Assembly (NCBI GenBank): GCA_022842245.1
Contig: JALHPZ010000020.1
Coordinates: 51,822-115,821 of the forward strand
Length of the DNA stretch: 64,000 nucleotides
Direction: 5' to 3'
From: Gemmataceae bacterium
GTDB lineage: Bacteria; Planctomycetota; Planctomycetia; Gemmatales; Gemmataceae
Part shown: positions 9,570-19,700 of the stretch, one piece after another
Position numbering within the stretch: the first letter of the stretch is position 1
How the letters are laid out: every line of letters begins with the position of its first letter
Notes under the pieces: generated by a model
Database searches by the model: none
What the model was told of the DNA's origin: nothing
Seen by the model: only the letters and a program-made list of their open reading frames with translations
Program-made: the position numbers and the translations under genes

Positions 9570-10255
9570 GGGGTCGATCAGACCATTACGGCCGGGTTGA
9601 GGTCGCGATGTTGCGCTCGGGTCGGGGTTGTTCCGGCGGACTCCAACTCGAAGCGGACAGAGCAGGAAGGTGAACCCACATGATCCTTCGCATCCTGCTC
9701 GACTCGGTTCGTCCGATGGGCGGCGTCGCGCGATGGAACGCACGTTCTACTGGCACATGATACCTTCCAATGCTACCACCGATGCCAGCCAGGTACAAGA
9801 TTCGACCGCGTCCCCCCCGCGTTCCGGGTCGGCTTCGCCACTGCGCGTGAAACAATGGTCGGCTTTGCCGGTACTCTTCAGTCCGAAGGCACTGGAGTGC
9901 TCCGCCCAACTGAGCGGCTTTGGCGATGCCTCGGGTCGCCACGGCATCTCCGGGCAGTCCGAAGGTTCGCGACAGCCGCGACTTCGATCGAGCCTATGTG
10001 TCTGTCCTTCCGGTTGACCATTTTCCTCCGTGCCATCCATGGCGACGATGCGCGGCCATGTCGCCTTGGGCTAAGCACGGCCCGTTCTCCGGACCGAAAG
10101 CACGCGGACCTCGCATACTTCCACCCACTCTCGTGATTCCTGACCGCCGCGTCGGATTGCGAGGGCCGTCCTCCGCCAGTCGCAATCTGGCTAAAATGTC
10201 CGCCGGCGACGACCGCGTTCCGGCGGCCCAAACCGTTCCAATAAGGGGATCCGGC
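9570..10255. other. intergenic stretch without recognisable gene
   Basis: About 686 bp separate the kinase start from the mannonate dehydratase start. The two genes are divergent, so both promoters should lie here. Reading frames in the interval give only Arg/Ser/Pro-rich products without recognisable motifs. I see no tRNA-like fold, terminator or tandem repeat. It may be a long regulatory region or gene debris. Confidence 0.5.
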
Positions 10256-11215
10256 ATGCGATTGGCCACCGTCCTCACACCGCTGTCGGACGAGAACCTG
10301 ATACTGGCCGCCCAGTGCGGGGTCACGAATGTCGTCCATCGCTACCCCGGCGACGACCCCGCGACGCTGCGGGCGGCGAAGCGACGGATCGCGGACTTCG
10401 GGTTGAACGTGACCGTCGTCGAAGGCTATCTGCCCATCGAGAACATCAAGCTCGGCATCGACGACGGGCGGGAAATCGCCTTGTTGAAAGCACTCGTCCG
10501 CCAGATGGCCGAGCTGGACATCCGCCTGCTCTGCTACAACTTCATGTCCGGCACCGACTGGGTCCGCACGCGGCTGGACGTGCCGGATCGCGGCGGTGCG
10601 AAGGTGACGGCGTTCGACCTGGCGGAAGCGGACGCGGCCGTACGGCTGGGATACAAGCCGGCCGATGAAGACACCGACGAGCTGGCGCGCCGGCTGACGC
10701 CGGCGAAGCTCTGGGACAACCTCGAACGTTTCCTGAACGAACTGCTGCCCGTCGCGGAGGAATGCGGCGTCACTCTGGCGATGCACCCGGACGACCCGCC
10801 GCTGCCGGCGTTGCTCGGCAAGCCGCGCATCATGCACTCGGTCGAAGGCTTCGAACGGCTGGTGCGGATGGTGCCGAGTCCGTCGAACGCGATCTGCTTC
10901 TGTCAGGGCACCTTCGCGGCGATGGGCGTCGACATCCCTGCGACGATTCGCCGGCTGGGGCCGCACATCCAATACGTCCACTTCCGCGATGTCCGCGGCA
11001 CGGCCGAATCGTTCGCCGAGACCTTCCACGACAACGGCCCGACCGACATGGCCGCCGCGATGCGCGCTTATCGCGAGATCGGCTTTCACGGACCGATGCG
11101 GCCGGATCACGTGCCGCAGATGGTCGGCGAGGACGACGGCGAGCCGGGCTACACGATGCTCGGCCGGCTGTTCGCGTACGGCTACATGCGCGGCCTGATG
11201 CACGCCACCGCCTGA
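10256..11215 (+). CDS. uxuA: mannonate dehydratase-like TIM-barrel enzyme
   Basis: The product is 319 residues from the ATG at 10256, preceded by AAGGGG. UxuA dehydrates D-mannonate to 2-keto-3-deoxygluconate in hexuronate breakdown. Diagnostic UxuA blocks are LLCYNFMSGTDWVRTRLDVP, VTLAMHPDDPPLPALLGKPRI (metal-binding His), ICFCQGTFAAMGVD, IQYVHFRDVRG and MRPDHVPQM. It is shorter than the roughly 390-residue enterobacterial enzyme, mainly through shorter central insertions. The next gene, 12 bp downstream, encodes an Nramp-like transporter, so co-transcription is likely. No kdgK, eda or uxuB homologue is seen nearby, so the pathway is not completed locally; a related sugar-acid dehydratase remains possible. 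Confidence 0.82.
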   Translation: MRLATVLTPLSDENLILAAQCGVTNVVHRYPGDDPATLRAAKRRIADFGLNVTVVEGYLPIENIKLGIDDGREIALLKALVRQMAELDIRLLCYNFMSGTDWVRTRLDVPDRGGAKVTAFDLAEADAAVRLGYKPADEDTDELARRLTPAKLWDNLERFLNELLPVAEECGVTLAMHPDDPPLPALLGKPRIMHSVEGFERLVRMVPSPSNAICFCQGTFAAMGVDIPATIRRLGPHIQYVHFRDVRGTAESFAETFHDNGPTDMAAAMRAYREIGFHGPMRPDHVPQMVGEDDGEPGYTMLGRLFAYGYMRGLMHATA

Positions 11216-11227
11216 TGGGAACCCGCA

Positions 11228-12673
11228 ATGCCAGACCGCGACCACGGGCGGCTTCCCGACTGGCAGTCGGGCGACCTGCCGGAACCATTGCCGCCGACGG
11301 GGCGGAACATCCTGCGCACCATCGGCCCCGGCGCGATCCTGCTGGCCGGCTCCATCGGCGGCGGCGAGTGGATCGTTGGTCCGCTCATGGCGGTGAAGTA
11401 CGGCACAGAGATACTCTGGATCGCGACGCTCGCCATTTTCCTCCAGATGATCTTCAACCTCGAAGCGATCCGCTACACGCTCGCCACCGGCGAGCCGATC
11501 CTCTCTGGCATCCTGCGGCTGAATCCGGGCCCGAAGTTCTGGGCCCCGGTCTTCGTCCTCGCCGGTATCGCGCAGCTCGCGACGCCGGGGCTTGCGCTCG
11601 GCTGCGCGAACGTGCTGTTCGCTGCGCTCGCCGGTCGGGAAGCGGCCGCCGGCGACGCCGGGCCGCTCATGGGGATCTCGTACGGCGTGCTCGCGGTCGC
11701 CGTGGTTCTGCTCCTGTCGGGCAAGTCCGTCGAGTGGACGCTCGAACGCCTCTCCTGGGCGATGGTCGTGTTCATCTTCACGTTCCTATTGGTTGCGAAC
11801 GTCCTGTTCGTTCCACTCGATGTCTGGAGTCGAACGGCGGCCGGCTTCCTGCTGCCGCAGGCGATCCCGGCCAACATGGATATCCTGCTGCTTGGCGTCT
11901 TCGCGGCGACCGCGGGGTCGGGCGGCCTCGGCAACCTCGTGGTCTCGAACTGGGTGCGCGACAAGGGCTGGGGCATGGCGGCGTCCGTCGGCTCCATCGG
12001 CGGGGCGTTCGCCGGCAACGGCAAGCCTCTGGCCTCTGTGGGCACGGTCTTCCGACCGACGTCGGACAACCTGAAGAGGTGGAAGGTCTGGTGGAAGTAC
12101 TGCCTGCTCGACCAGACCGCGCTCTGGGCCGGCGGCTGTCTCGTTGGCATGTTCCTCAACGTGAACCTCGCGCTGGCGATCGTTCCCGAGAACACGCAAA
12201 TCTCCGGATACTCGGTCGGAGCGTTCCAAGCGCGCTATATGGCCGAGCAACTCTGGGTCGGATTCTGGGCCTTGTGCCTGCTCAACGGCTTCTGGATTCT
12301 CTTCTCGACGCAACTGGCGAACATGGACTGCCTCGCGCGCGCCGTGACGGACATCGGTTGGGCCAGTTGGCCCGGCCTGCGGCGCCGGCCCGCGAGCCGG
12401 CTGTATGCCGGGCTGCTACTGCTCTTCACGTCGTGGGGCGTCGTCTCGCTGACGCTTGGAGAGTCGGCGCTCGGACTCTTCAAGGTGCTGGGGGTCGTGG
12501 CGTGCCCCGTACTGGCGGTCGGAGCATTCCAGATCCTCCGGGTGAACACGCGCTTCCTGCCGCCGCCGCTTCGCCCAACGTGGTGGCGGCGGATCGCGCT
12601 GTTCCTCTGCGGAGTCGTCTACTCGGTCCTGGCGATCGCGTCGATGGTCAGTCTGCTCAAGTCCGGGGGATGA
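11228..12673 (+). CDS. Nramp-like polytopic transporter
   Basis: This 481-residue membrane protein begins with a polar N-terminus, then ILRTIGPGAILLAGSIGGGEW, which aligns with the Nramp first helix. About eleven hydrophobic segments follow. The canonical Nramp metal site (DPGN in helix 1 and MPH in helix 6) is not evident: helix 1 has GSIGGGEW and the helix-6 region reads AFAGNGKPLASVG. Known Nramp proteins are proton-coupled Mn/Fe transporters, but the altered site argues that this branch carries another substrate. Its position 12 bp after a mannonate dehydratase gene hints at an organic substrate, which is inference only. Confidence 0.68.
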   Translation: MPDRDHGRLPDWQSGDLPEPLPPTGRNILRTIGPGAILLAGSIGGGEWIVGPLMAVKYGTEILWIATLAIFLQMIFNLEAIRYTLATGEPILSGILRLNPGPKFWAPVFVLAGIAQLATPGLALGCANVLFAALAGREAAAGDAGPLMGISYGVLAVAVVLLLSGKSVEWTLERLSWAMVVFIFTFLLVANVLFVPLDVWSRTAAGFLLPQAIPANMDILLLGVFAATAGSGGLGNLVVSNWVRDKGWGMAASVGSIGGAFAGNGKPLASVGTVFRPTSDNLKRWKVWWKYCLLDQTALWAGGCLVGMFLNVNLALAIVPENTQISGYSVGAFQARYMAEQLWVGFWALCLLNGFWILFSTQLANMDCLARAVTDIGWASWPGLRRRPASRLYAGLLLLFTSWGVVSLTLGESALGLFKVLGVVACPVLAVGAFQILRVNTRFLPPPLRPTWWRRIALFLCGVVYSVLAIASMVSLLKSGG

Positions 12674-12759
12674 TGATCATCCGACGCGCTGCGGCATTTC
12701 GTCGGTTCAATCATAGAATCGGTGAACCCAGCCACCACAAAACTCTCAGACGGCCCCGC

Positions 12760-13680
12760 ATGTTCGACTTCTATCCGCTGTACGAAGAGCACTTCGCCCA
12801 GGTGCAGCTGTGCCTGTTCATGATGGGCATGGGGGCGACACTCACGGTCGGCGACTTCGCGAAGGTGCTGCGGCGGCCGCGGGCGCTGGGGGTCGTCCTC
12901 GCCTATCAGATACTCGTCTCCCCGCTCATCGCCTTGGCCGTCATTCAGCTGTTCGGATTCGCCGGCGGCATTGCCGTGGGCCTCATTCTCACGGCCGCGA
13001 TGCCCGGCGGGGCCACGGCCAAGGCGTTCGTCGTGCTCGGGCGCGGCAGCGCGCCACTCGCGATCTCCCTGACCGTCGTCTCGACGCTCGCCGCCATCGT
13101 GACCGTGCCGATCACCCTCCAGCTTTTGGCGCGCGACTTCATCCCCGCCAGCTTCGAGATGCCGACGGCACGTATCGTGCGCGATGTGGCCTGCTTCGTG
13201 CTCGCCCCGCTCGCGGTCGGGATGGCGCTCGGCGCGCGCGTCCCGATGCGGCGGTTGGTCCTCAGCCGCTGGTTGATCCGAGTCGGCTTTCTGGTCGTAT
13301 TCGTGATGATCGTCTGCGCCCTCGGGAGCCAGCGCATCAAGCCCGGCGATCGCGGGATGATCGTGCCGATCGCGATTGTCGTCTTCGCGGTGCTCTGCCA
13401 GCAGATCGTGATGCTGCCGTTCCGGATCCTCGGCTGGCCGCGTGCCGAGACCGTGACCGCCGGCATGGAGATCACGATGCGGAACATGAACCTCGCGCTC
13501 TTACTGAAGGCGAGCCTGTTTCCGGATCGCGGCCCCGACGAGTTGGCCGCGATCGGCACGGAAGTGATGTTCGTGGTGCTCTTCTACGCCGGCGCGGCGT
13601 TCTTCATCGGCTTGCCGCTCGCGCTCAATTTCCTGCGCATGGCCCGCCGGGACGAACGTCGCGCACTCCCGCCGTCGTGA
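12760..13680 (+). CDS. bile acid:sodium symporter (BASS) family transporter
   Basis: The 306-residue product starts at the ATG at 12760 (MFDFYPLYEEHFAQ). It has about nine to ten hydrophobic helices and BASS-family landmarks: FMMGMGATLTVGDFAKVLRR in the first helices, LILTAAMPGGATAKAF (the family's conserved A-x-x-PGG) and the later EITMRNMNLALLLKASLF. BASS proteins are sodium-coupled importers of organic anions, such as bile acids, pyruvate, pantothenate or keto acids. It lies 86 bp after the Nramp-like gene on the same strand; a TAGAAT sequence around 12713 could be part of its own -10 element. Substrate is unknown. It converges with the PSCyt gene, 15 bp between stops. Confidence 0.85.
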   Translation: MFDFYPLYEEHFAQVQLCLFMMGMGATLTVGDFAKVLRRPRALGVVLAYQILVSPLIALAVIQLFGFAGGIAVGLILTAAMPGGATAKAFVVLGRGSAPLAISLTVVSTLAAIVTVPITLQLLARDFIPASFEMPTARIVRDVACFVLAPLAVGMALGARVPMRRLVLSRWLIRVGFLVVFVMIVCALGSQRIKPGDRGMIVPIAIVVFAVLCQQIVMLPFRILGWPRAETVTAGMEITMRNMNLALLLKASLFPDRGPDELAAIGTEVMFVVLFYAGAAFFIGLPLALNFLRMARRDERRALPPS

Positions 13681-13695
13681 CTTCTCGCGTTTCCG

Positions 13696-16659
13696 TCAAT
13701 CGACGAAGACGAACTCGTTCAGGTTCAGGATCGCCCGGCAGGCGTTCGGCAGGCCGTGCTCCTTGGCGTAGGCCGCGAGCGCGTCGGCTTCCGCCGCGGT
13801 CGGATCGCGGCCGAGCGCCAGCCGGAACGCGGCCGACACCTGCCCGCCCGTGTCGTTCGCCAGCTTTTCCACGCGCGCGGCGAAGTGCTTCGCCATCGCC
13901 AGCGACAACCGGTTGTTCATGAGCGCCAGCGCCTGCTGCGGCGAGAGCGATTCGTTCCGTTTCTCCACATTCAGCGACGGATCGGCGCAATCGAACGAGG
14001 CCATGAACGGCTGGAGCTTCGAGCGCACCGTGAAGCGGTACACGGCCCGCCGGTGCGCCTTCGCGTCCTCGGGGTCGTGGAGGTGATACTGGTAGTGCGG
14101 CGAATGCTCCGGCTTCTCGACCACGAAGTCCTGAAAGCTCGGCCCGCCCATCGTTCGGTCGAGTTTGCCGGCCGCCACGAGGATCGAATCGCGCACCGCC
14201 TCGGCTTCGAGCTTGCGCCGGTTCTGCCGCCAGAGGTAGGCGTTGTTTTGATCGAGTGAGACATGAGTTTTGAGTTCTGAGTTCTGAGGAAGACTCGAAA
14301 CCTGTCGATAGGTCCTCGACATCACGATCAATTTGTGCAGCTTCTTGAGCGATCCACCCATCGATGACGGGGAACCTCCCGCAGGTTCCCCCTGCAACCC
14401 CCTCCCGCTGTCGCGGAACTGCGTCGCCAGCCAGTCGAGCAGTTCGGGGTGCGTCGGCAGTTGGCCCATCCGTCCAAAGTCGTTCGGCGTATCGACGAGG
14501 CCGCGGCCGAAGTGGTACTGCCACACGCGGTTGACGATGCTGCGCCAGGCGAGCGGGTTGTCCCGGTGGGTCAGCCACTTCGCGAGCGCGGCCCGGCGCT
14601 CGCCCTCGGTCGCGTTCGGCTTCAGTTCGAACGGCACGCCGAGCGCCGCGATCGCGCCGGGCGCCACCGCCTTGCCGGGCTTCGTGATGTCCCCCCGTGG
14701 AAGCAGTCGAATCTCGCGCGGCTGGCCTCCGGTGCCAGCGAAGTTGCCGGAGCCTTGGAACGCCGTGCCGATGTACGCGACCTGCCGCGCGGTCATCTTC
14801 TTCAGTTCGCCTTCGGCGGAATCGAACTCGCCCCGCAACGCCGCCAGCGTCTTCGCTTCGTCGCCGAGCGCCTTCGCCAGCAGGTCGTCCCGTTGCTTCG
14901 TCAGCTTCGCGATCTCGCCGGCGACGAGCTTCGGCCCCGGCGCGGCGATGCCGTCGGTGAGGTTCGCCTTCCGCCAGCGGACAGGGGCCTCGATCGAATC
15001 GAGCGCCGTCACGGTTTTCCCGCGGGCGACGTTCGTGCCGGCGGCGTCGTAGGCTTCGAGTTCGGCGAGAGCGAAGATGTAATCGTTCTGGCGCGGGGCG
15101 AGCTTCGTCGCCGTGACGCGGAGGTATCGTCCGGCCTTGCCGTCGATGGCGATGCTTACCGGGGCCGTGAGCGGATTCGCAAAGTCGGCGGCGGTCTGAT
15201 CGAGAAGGATCGTCGCGGTCCGGAAGGACTCATCGTCGGAGAGTTCGACCTTGAAGCGGACGGGGAAGCCGAAGCCGGCGCCGATCTTGTTGAAGTCGTC
15301 GTCGCAGCCGCGCAGGACGATACGGTCGAGCTTGACGCTCGTGCCGAGGTCGACCTGGACCCATTTCGCCCGATCCTGCTTCGTTTCGATCGCCGAGTGG
15401 TATCCGTATTCCGGCTTCTTCCCGCCGCCGACCTTCGCGCCATCGGCGATGCGCCGCTCCAGTTCCGCGTACTCCGCGCCGGCCTTCGCGCGGGCCGTCG
15501 CTTCCAGCGCCGCGATCCGGTCGCCGGCCGACTTCCGCTTCGCCTCCAGTTCGGCCCGCCGCGTTGCCACCTTCGGATCGGCATCGTACGCGCGATCCGT
15601 ACGGTCGATCGCCGCGAACACGGCTTGCAACGCGTAGTACTCCTCCTGCGAGATCGGGTCGAACTTGTGGTTGTGGCATTGGGCGCAGTGGACAGTCAGG
15701 CTCGCGAAGGTGCCCATCGTGTTGGAAACAAAGTCGTCGCGATCCAGGTGGCGGGCGATCTTGCCGTCGATCTTCGACTCGGGCAACTCGGCGTGGCCGA
15801 TGAAGTCCCACGGCCCCGCGGCGAGGAACCCGAGCGCCTCGATGCCGTCGACGGTGCCGGGGAACAGCACATCGCCGGCGATCTGTTCCTGAACGAATCG
15901 CGCGTAGGGCTTATCCGCGTTGAACGCGCGGATCACATAGTCCCGGTACGGCCAGGCGTTCGGCCGGGGTTTGTCCTTGTCGTAGCCGTGCGTCTCGCCG
16001 AAGTGGACCACGTCCAGCCAGTGTCGCGCCCAGCGCTCGCCGTGGTGCGGCGACGCGAGCAGGCGATCCACCAGCTTCTCGTAGGCGTTCGGCGAGGCGT
16101 CCTTCACGAACGCGTCGATCTCCTCCGGCGTCGGCGGCAGGCCGATCAGGTCGAACGACAATCGCCGGATCAAGGTCCGCCGGTCCGCTTCCGGCGAGGG
16201 CTGCAATCCCTTCTCCTTCAGCTTCGCGAGGATGAACTCGTCGATCGACTTCCCGGACGACTTCAGCGGCTTGAGCGACCACCAGTCGCGCGGATCTTTC
16301 GCTTGCGATCCGTCGTCGGGCCATTCGGCGCCGGCGTCGATCCAGGCGCGCAGGGTCGCGATCTCCTGCGCGGTCAGCTTCCCGCCCTTGGGCGGCATGA
16401 CGACATCGGGATCGGCACTGCTCACCCGCTGCAGGAGCGGGCTGTCCTTCGCCTTCCGGGGCAGGATGGCGGCGCCGCTGTCGCCGCCTTGCAGGGCGTC
16501 GGCCTTGCGATCCAGGCGCAGGCCGCCCTTCTGCTTCGCGTCCCCGTGGCACGTCACGCACGCCTTCGCGAAAATCGGCTTCACGTCCTTCGCGAAGTCG
16601 GCCGCGTCGGACCGCGCCGCGAACATCAGGAATGGAACAAGCATCCATCGGATCGGCAT
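13696..16659 (-). CDS. PSCyt1-DUF1549-DUF1553 protein with discoidin-like insert
   Basis: The 987-residue product starts at 16659, giving the signal peptide MPIRWMLVPFLMFAARSDA. The N-terminal heme-type motif is ACVTCHGDAKQKGG. DUF1549 follows (DRRTLIRRLSFDLIGLPPTP; HHGERWARHWLDVVHFGETHG), then a second site CAQCHNHKFDP. Between DUF1549 and DUF1553 lies an F5/8-type (discoidin-like) segment, about residues 415-560 (KWVQVDLGTSVKLDRIVLRG; GRYLRVTATKL; ELEAYDAAG). DUF1553 follows (WRSIVNRVWQYHFGRGLVDT) to NLNEFVFVD. Two in-frame insertions near the C-terminus interrupt conserved blocks: a palindrome-encoded Gly/Pro-rich stretch where the family has SGWSLK, and a 7-bp tandem repeat encoding about ten residues. 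No DUF1501 gene lies alongside. Confidence 0.92.
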   Translation of the reverse strand: MPIRWMLVPFLMFAARSDAADFAKDVKPIFAKACVTCHGDAKQKGGLRLDRKADALQGGDSGAAILPRKAKDSPLLQRVSSADPDVVMPPKGGKLTAQEIATLRAWIDAGAEWPDDGSQAKDPRDWWSLKPLKSSGKSIDEFILAKLKEKGLQPSPEADRRTLIRRLSFDLIGLPPTPEEIDAFVKDASPNAYEKLVDRLLASPHHGERWARHWLDVVHFGETHGYDKDKPRPNAWPYRDYVIRAFNADKPYARFVQEQIAGDVLFPGTVDGIEALGFLAAGPWDFIGHAELPESKIDGKIARHLDRDDFVSNTMGTFASLTVHCAQCHNHKFDPISQEEYYALQAVFAAIDRTDRAYDADPKVATRRAELEAKRKSAGDRIAALEATARAKAGAEYAELERRIADGAKVGGGKKPEYGYHSAIETKQDRAKWVQVDLGTSVKLDRIVLRGCDDDFNKIGAGFGFPVRFKVELSDDESFRTATILLDQTAADFANPLTAPVSIAIDGKAGRYLRVTATKLAPRQNDYIFALAELEAYDAAGTNVARGKTVTALDSIEAPVRWRKANLTDGIAAPGPKLVAGEIAKLTKQRDDLLAKALGDEAKTLAALRGEFDSAEGELKKMTARQVAYIGTAFQGSGNFAGTGGQPREIRLLPRGDITKPGKAVAPGAIAALGVPFELKPNATEGERRAALAKWLTHRDNPLAWRSIVNRVWQYHFGRGLVDTPNDFGRMGQLPTHPELLDWLATQFRDSGRGLQGEPAGGSPSSMGGSLKKLHKLIVMSRTYRQVSSLPQNSELKTHVSLDQNNAYLWRQNRRKLEAEAVRDSILVAAGKLDRTMGGPSFQDFVVEKPEHSPHYQYHLHDPEDAKAHRRAVYRFTVRSKLQPFMASFDCADPSLNVEKRNESLSPQQALALMNNRLSLAMAKHFAARVEKLANDTGGQVSAAFRLALGRDPTAAEADALAAYAKEHGLPNACRAILNLNEFVFVD
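14264..14287. repeat. 7-bp tandem repeat inside PSCyt gene
   Basis: Three near-identical copies of tgagttc/tgagttt run head to tail within the coding sequence. On the minus strand they encode NSELKTH-type residues between two conserved blocks of the PSCyt protein. The repeat unit is 7 bp, so successive copies shift frame, yet the gene stays open. Confidence 0.75.
14369..14391. repeat. intragenic palindromic element in PSCyt gene
   Basis: A 9-bp perfect stem (ggggaacct at 14369-14377, aggttcccc at 14383-14391) with a 5-base loop lies inside the PSCyt coding region. It adds about 16 Gly/Pro/Ser-rich residues (GLQGEPAGGSPSSMGG) where homologues read straight through SGWSLKKLH. It looks like a REP-type palindrome inserted in frame. 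Confidence 0.65.
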
Positions 16660-16768
16660 GAAGGGCCTCGTCGAACGGAGGGCGCGGCGGGAACGTTTAT
16701 TGTCGCATCCGATACCGGTACGAGGCAACCGTTTCCCGACCGGTTCACAAATCGTAGGTTGGGGAGCA

Positions 16769-19700
16769 ATGGCCACCGAACTGATTTTTCCCGTCGGCGT
16801 GCTGCACCGGAAGCTTGGCCCGGGCGCGGTGCTGGCGGAACCGTTGTTCGCGCCGGAGATCGCGCGGCTGGCGGGATCGCGCGAGCACGCGGCGGCGGCG
16901 CTGGTCCGTTCGTTGAAGGAGTTCCTCGGCGATCGGCCGCCGGAGGATCTGATCCGTCGACGCCGTGCGACGGCGGCGCGCGAACTCCGGTTCACCCTCG
17001 AACTCGATCCGCCGAGGGCGAACCCGGGCTGGCGCGAGGCGGTGGTCCTGGAATTCCACGCGGCGGTGTGGGAAGAGGCCGGGCACGTGCTCGCGTGCGT
17101 GCCGGCGCTCGGTATCGAGGTGATCGCGGGGCCGAAGGACGACCTGGACGATCGGCTGAAGCGCGAGGCGCTGGCGGCGCTGCGCCGGCGGGACGCGTCC
17201 GCGAACCTGCGGAACCTGGCGTGGGTGCAGACGACCACGGCATTCCGCATCGAGTGGATGGACGTACCGGTACGGCGGTATTCGTTGAAGCAGCGGGCCG
17301 AGCGCGCCGAACGGGACGACGAGGAGGACGACCGCCGCACGGCGCTGCAGCAGGTGGGGACGCTGCTCGTGACGGCGGAACAGGCGCCGGTGTATGAAGT
17401 GGACGAGCGGCTGCGGCCGATCGTGGACGCGCTGACGGCGAAGCCGCCGCAGGGCGTGCTGCTGGTGGGGCCGAGCGGGGCGGGGAAGACGGCACTCGTG
17501 CGCGAGCTGGTACGCCGCAAGGCCGAGTTCGGGCTTGGCGACACGCCGTTCTTCCAGACGAGCGGCTCGCGCATCGTCGCCGGGCAGTGCGGCTTCGGCA
17601 TGTGGGAGAAGCGCTGCCAGGAGATCGTGAAGGACGCGATGAAGCGCAAGGCCATCGTGCATCTCGGCTCGCTCGTCGAACTGATGGACGTCGGCAAGAG
17701 CGAGTTCAACGCCTCGGGCATCGCGACGTTCCTGCGGCCCGCCATCGCCCGCGGCGACCTGCTCGCCATCGCCGAATGCACGCCGGAGCAACTGCCGCTC
17801 ATCGAGAAGGAAAACCCGCAACTGCCGGACGCCTTCCGCGCGGTGACGGTGGAGGAGCCGGACCGCGAGCGCGGCCGGCGCATCCTCGCCGCCGTGGCGG
17901 CGGACCAGTCGCGCCGCCCCGTCGTGCCGGCGGCGCTCGATACGGTCGACCGGCTGCACCGGCGGTTCGCCACGTACTCCGCGTATCCGGGCCGGCCATT
18001 GCGCTTCCTGCAAGACCTGATCCGCGACGGCGCGCGGGGCGACGCCGTGCGCGAGCTGGACGTGTATGAGGCGTTCGCGCGCGAGACGGGCCTGCCGCGC
18101 GCGATCGTCGACCCGGACGAACCACTGGACTTGCCCGCGACTCGCGACTGGTTCGCATCGCGCGTGGTCGGACAGTCCGAAGCCGTGGAACTCGTCGTCG
18201 ACCTGCTCGCGACCGTGAAGGCGGGCCTGACGCGGACCGACCGGCCGATCGCGTCCCTGCTATTCATCGGCCCGACCGGCGTCGGCAAGACGGAACTGGC
18301 GAAGGCGCTCGCCGAGTTCCTCTTCGGCTCGCGCGACCGGCTCACGCGCTTCGACATGAGCGAATACGCCGATCCGGTGTCGGTCCGCCGGCTCGTCGGC
18401 GCGGGCTTCGGCGCCGAGGGCCTGCTCACCGCGAAGGTCCGCGAACAGCCGTTCGGCGTGCTGCTCCTCGATGAGATCGAGAAGGCGCACCCCGCCGCGT
18501 TCGACCTGCTGCTGCAAGCGCTCGGCGAGGCTCGCCTCACCGATTCCGGCGGCCGCCTCGCCGATTTCCGCAATACCGTCGTCATCCTCACCTCGAACTT
18601 GGGCGCGGAGTCGTATCGCTCCGGCGCGCCGGGCTTCGGCGGCAGTGGACTCCGCGACGCGAAGGAGCACTTTGCGAAGTCGGTCGAGAAGTTCCTCCGG
18701 CCGGAACTGTTCAACCGCCTCGACCGGATCGTGCCGTTCGGCGCGCTTCCGGCCGACGTGATCCGCGCCATCGCCGACCGCGAGTGGCGGAAGGTTTTGG
18801 CGCGCGACGGCGTGCGCTTCCGCGACATGACGGTGACGACCGGCGACGGATTGCTGGACCACCTTGCGGCCGTGGGGTTCGACCCGCGCTACGGTGCCCG
18901 GCCGCTGAAGCGCGCAATGGAGCGCGAACTGCTTGCCCCGCTGGCGCGCCAGGTAAACCGCCACGGCGGCGGCGTGCCGCTCGTCGCAGAGGTCGGCGTG
19001 CAGGACGGCGCGGCGTTCGCCGCCGTTCGGCCCGTGCAGGGGGCGAAGGCGCGGCCCGATGCCGCCACCGAGACTCCCCTCGGTGCCGCCGCCCTCGCCG
19101 CGCAGGCGCAGCGTCGCTGGCACCAGGTGCTCGCACAGTCCTCCACCGTGCGCGAACTCGAGAACGACGTGACGCGCCTGCTCCAGCGCGAGCGCCGACT
19201 CCTCGGTCGGCAGAAACAGGGCCGCAAGCTCGGGAAGGAATTGCAGCAGGTACTCGCGGAACTCGGCCGGCTGCGCGACGTGCATGCGGAGGTCGGACGC
19301 ACCCGCGCGGAGTCGGAACGCTTCGAGGACGACGCGCTCGCGGCGTACTACGCCAACGGCGATGCCGGCGACCTGCCCGACCGCGCGAAGGCGGCCGAGG
19401 CCGAATGGGATCGCTTGCTGCTGCGGCTCTACTCGCTGCACGCGCCGAAGGCGTCCCACGTGGCGCTGCACATCTTCGCCGAGTCACCGACGACGCGCGC
19501 GGACCTCGCCAACGGCTACCGCGCGGTCGCCCGCGCGCACGGCTTGCGCGTCGAGGCGATCCGCTATCGCCTGCCCGGCGCGCACCCGCCGCTCCGGGAA
19601 CCGGAGAAGCTCCCCCCGCAGGCGCACAAGAAACATCCCGCCGCGACGTATTGGCACGAAGACCACCTCTACGCGAAGTCCGAGACGCCGCACCGCCTCG

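Noticed and set aside
9586..9942. Possible 118-codon gene upstream of the kinase
   Set aside because: The product is Arg/Pro/Ser-rich with no hydrophobic core, motif or ribosome-binding site.
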